Shown here one piece after another: positions 38,944-39,434 of a stretch of 39,434 nucleotides of DNA; position 1 is the stretch's first letter, and each line of letters begins with the position of its first letter. The translations under genes and the position numbers were made by a program. The notes below the pieces were generated by a model. It was not told where the DNA came from. It saw nothing but the letters and a program-made list of their open reading frames with translations, and made no database searches. This DNA is from Thermoflexales bacterium (GTDB lineage: Bacteria; Chloroflexota; Anaerolineae; Fen-1058), in assembly GCA_016931085.1 (NCBI GenBank), contig JAFGFO010000056.1, positions 1 to 39,434 on the forward strand, written 5' to 3'.

Positions 38944-39434
38944 CTACAAAAAGCTCTCCAGGAAGCCCGCCACCTGGTCCTGGCGGAAGACCGGCCCGTC
39001 CACGCAGATCAACTTGTCACCCATGTTGCAGCGCCCGCACTTGCCGATGCCGCAGTGCATGCGCGCTTCGAGCGTCGTCCACATTTGCTCGAGGCCAAAG
39101 CCCAACTTTTTGAGCGTGAGCGAGACAAAGTGAATCATGACCGGCGGTCCACACGTGATGGTCACAGCATTGTCCGGCGAAGGGGCAATCTTTTCCAACA
39201 GTTGGGTGATCAAGCCCTCGTTGCCCGTCCACGTGTCGTCGCCCTTGTCGACCGTAATGTGCAGCTCGGCGTCCGGCGCGGCCTGCCAGGAGTCGTACTC
39301 GCCGGTAAAGACCAACAGGGACGGGCTGCGCGCCGCCCACAGGATGGTCAGGTGTCCATAGTCGTTTCGATTTTCGAGGATCGTGTTGATAACGGGCCGC
39401 AGCGGCGCGCCGCCGATGCCGCCGCCCAGCACGA
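38944..39434 (-). CDS. PyrK/HdrF-like FAD/NAD(P)-binding oxidoreductase subunit, N-terminus beyond the window
   Basis: Only the last ~163 residues are present. NAD(P)-binding part GGGIGGAPLRPVINTI, FTGEYDSW, TCGPPVMIHFVSLTLKKLG, then a C-terminal [2Fe-2S] site MHCGIGKCGRCNMGDKLIC (CX4CX2CX7C). This architecture is that of the dihydroorotate dehydrogenase electron-transfer/hydrogenase gamma-type flavoproteins. Next to hdrCBA and mvhD it is probably the NAD(P)H-reactive subunit (compare FloxA/HdrF in sulfate reducers), passing electrons into the Hdr complex. The missing N-terminus should hold the FAD-binding barrel. Confidence 0.86.
   Translation of the reverse strand, partial: VLGGGIGGAPLRPVINTILENRNDYGHLTILWAARSPSLLVFTGEYDSWQAAPDAELHITVDKGDDTWTGNEGLITQLLEKIAPSPDNAVTITCGPPVMIHFVSLTLKKLGFGLEQMWTTLEARMHCGIGKCGRCNMGDKLICVDGPVFRQDQVAGFLESFL

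Noticed and set aside
1..39434. CRISPR arrays, tRNA or rRNA genes, prophage genes, complete insertion sequences
   Set aside because: No regularly spaced identical repeats, no cloverleaf or rRNA sequence recognised by eye, and no integrase or transposase reading frame; a covariance-model scan would be needed to exclude small RNAs.

Overview
The window looks like a chromosomal segment of a GC-rich bacterium, most likely a member of the Chloroflexota (Anaerolineae-like). This is an inference from gene style: a large BTAD/NTPase/TPR regulator, a short IF2 in a nusA-ylxR-infB-rbfA-nrnA-truB-ribF operon, big secreted proteins with GEVED-type modules and a C-terminal membrane anchor, and intergenic spaces packed with short palindromic repeat families. 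No rRNA, tRNA, CRISPR array, prophage or complete insertion sequence was seen.

Layout. Positions 1-2874 (+) hold the 3' part of a BTAD-NTPase-TPR regulator, cut by the window edge. On the minus strand, 2957-5480 holds a membrane sensor histidine kinase overlapping a small Pro/Thr-rich membrane-anchored protein. Positions 5481-5834 are a repeat-filled spacer. Positions 5835-17604 (all minus) form a secreted or cell-surface cluster, in transcription order: an M14 zinc carboxypeptidase, an M28 zinc aminopeptidase, an anti-sigma-like membrane protein, an 822-aa surface protein and a 1415-aa surface protein. Two near-identical extracytoplasmic-function (ECF) sigma-type promoter motifs precede the anti-sigma-like gene and the 1415-aa gene, so part of this cluster is probably one regulon.

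Positions 17673-25275 (+) are the transcription/translation operon nusA-rnpM(ylxR)-infB-rbfA-nrnA-truB-ribF, with a strong sigma-70-type promoter and a leader hairpin but no rimP in front of nusA. Facing it is ppk1 (25506-27656, minus). A formate/nitrite-family channel follows (27946-28797, +), then a 122-bp MITE-like element with a 10-bp target duplication, carB (minus), and a three-gene ABC exporter (32455-34760, +).

Positions 34762-39434 (minus) encode an electron-transfer cluster: a PyrK/HdrF-like flavoprotein (cut by the window edge), hdrC, hdrB, hdrA and mvhD. By family knowledge it would couple NAD(P)H oxidation or a similar donor to heterodisulfide-type and ferredoxin chemistry through flavin-based electron bifurcation. 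The most striking observation is that mvhD is interrupted by an in-frame TGA exactly where the family has a conserved cysteine (VLG-C-H..GDCHY). The reading frame continues perfectly conserved after it, and a perfect 8-bp stem-loop starts 12 nt downstream. This fits a selenocysteine codon with a bacterial SECIS element and predicts that the organism makes selenoproteins.

Dispersed repeats are a second theme. A family of about 105 bp built on CACAGAG words is present three times (one copy inside the infB operon), and several other short families occur. Some of them have altered gene ends: the N-terminus of the anti-sigma-like protein and the C-terminus of the 822-aa protein appear to be encoded by repeat sequence.
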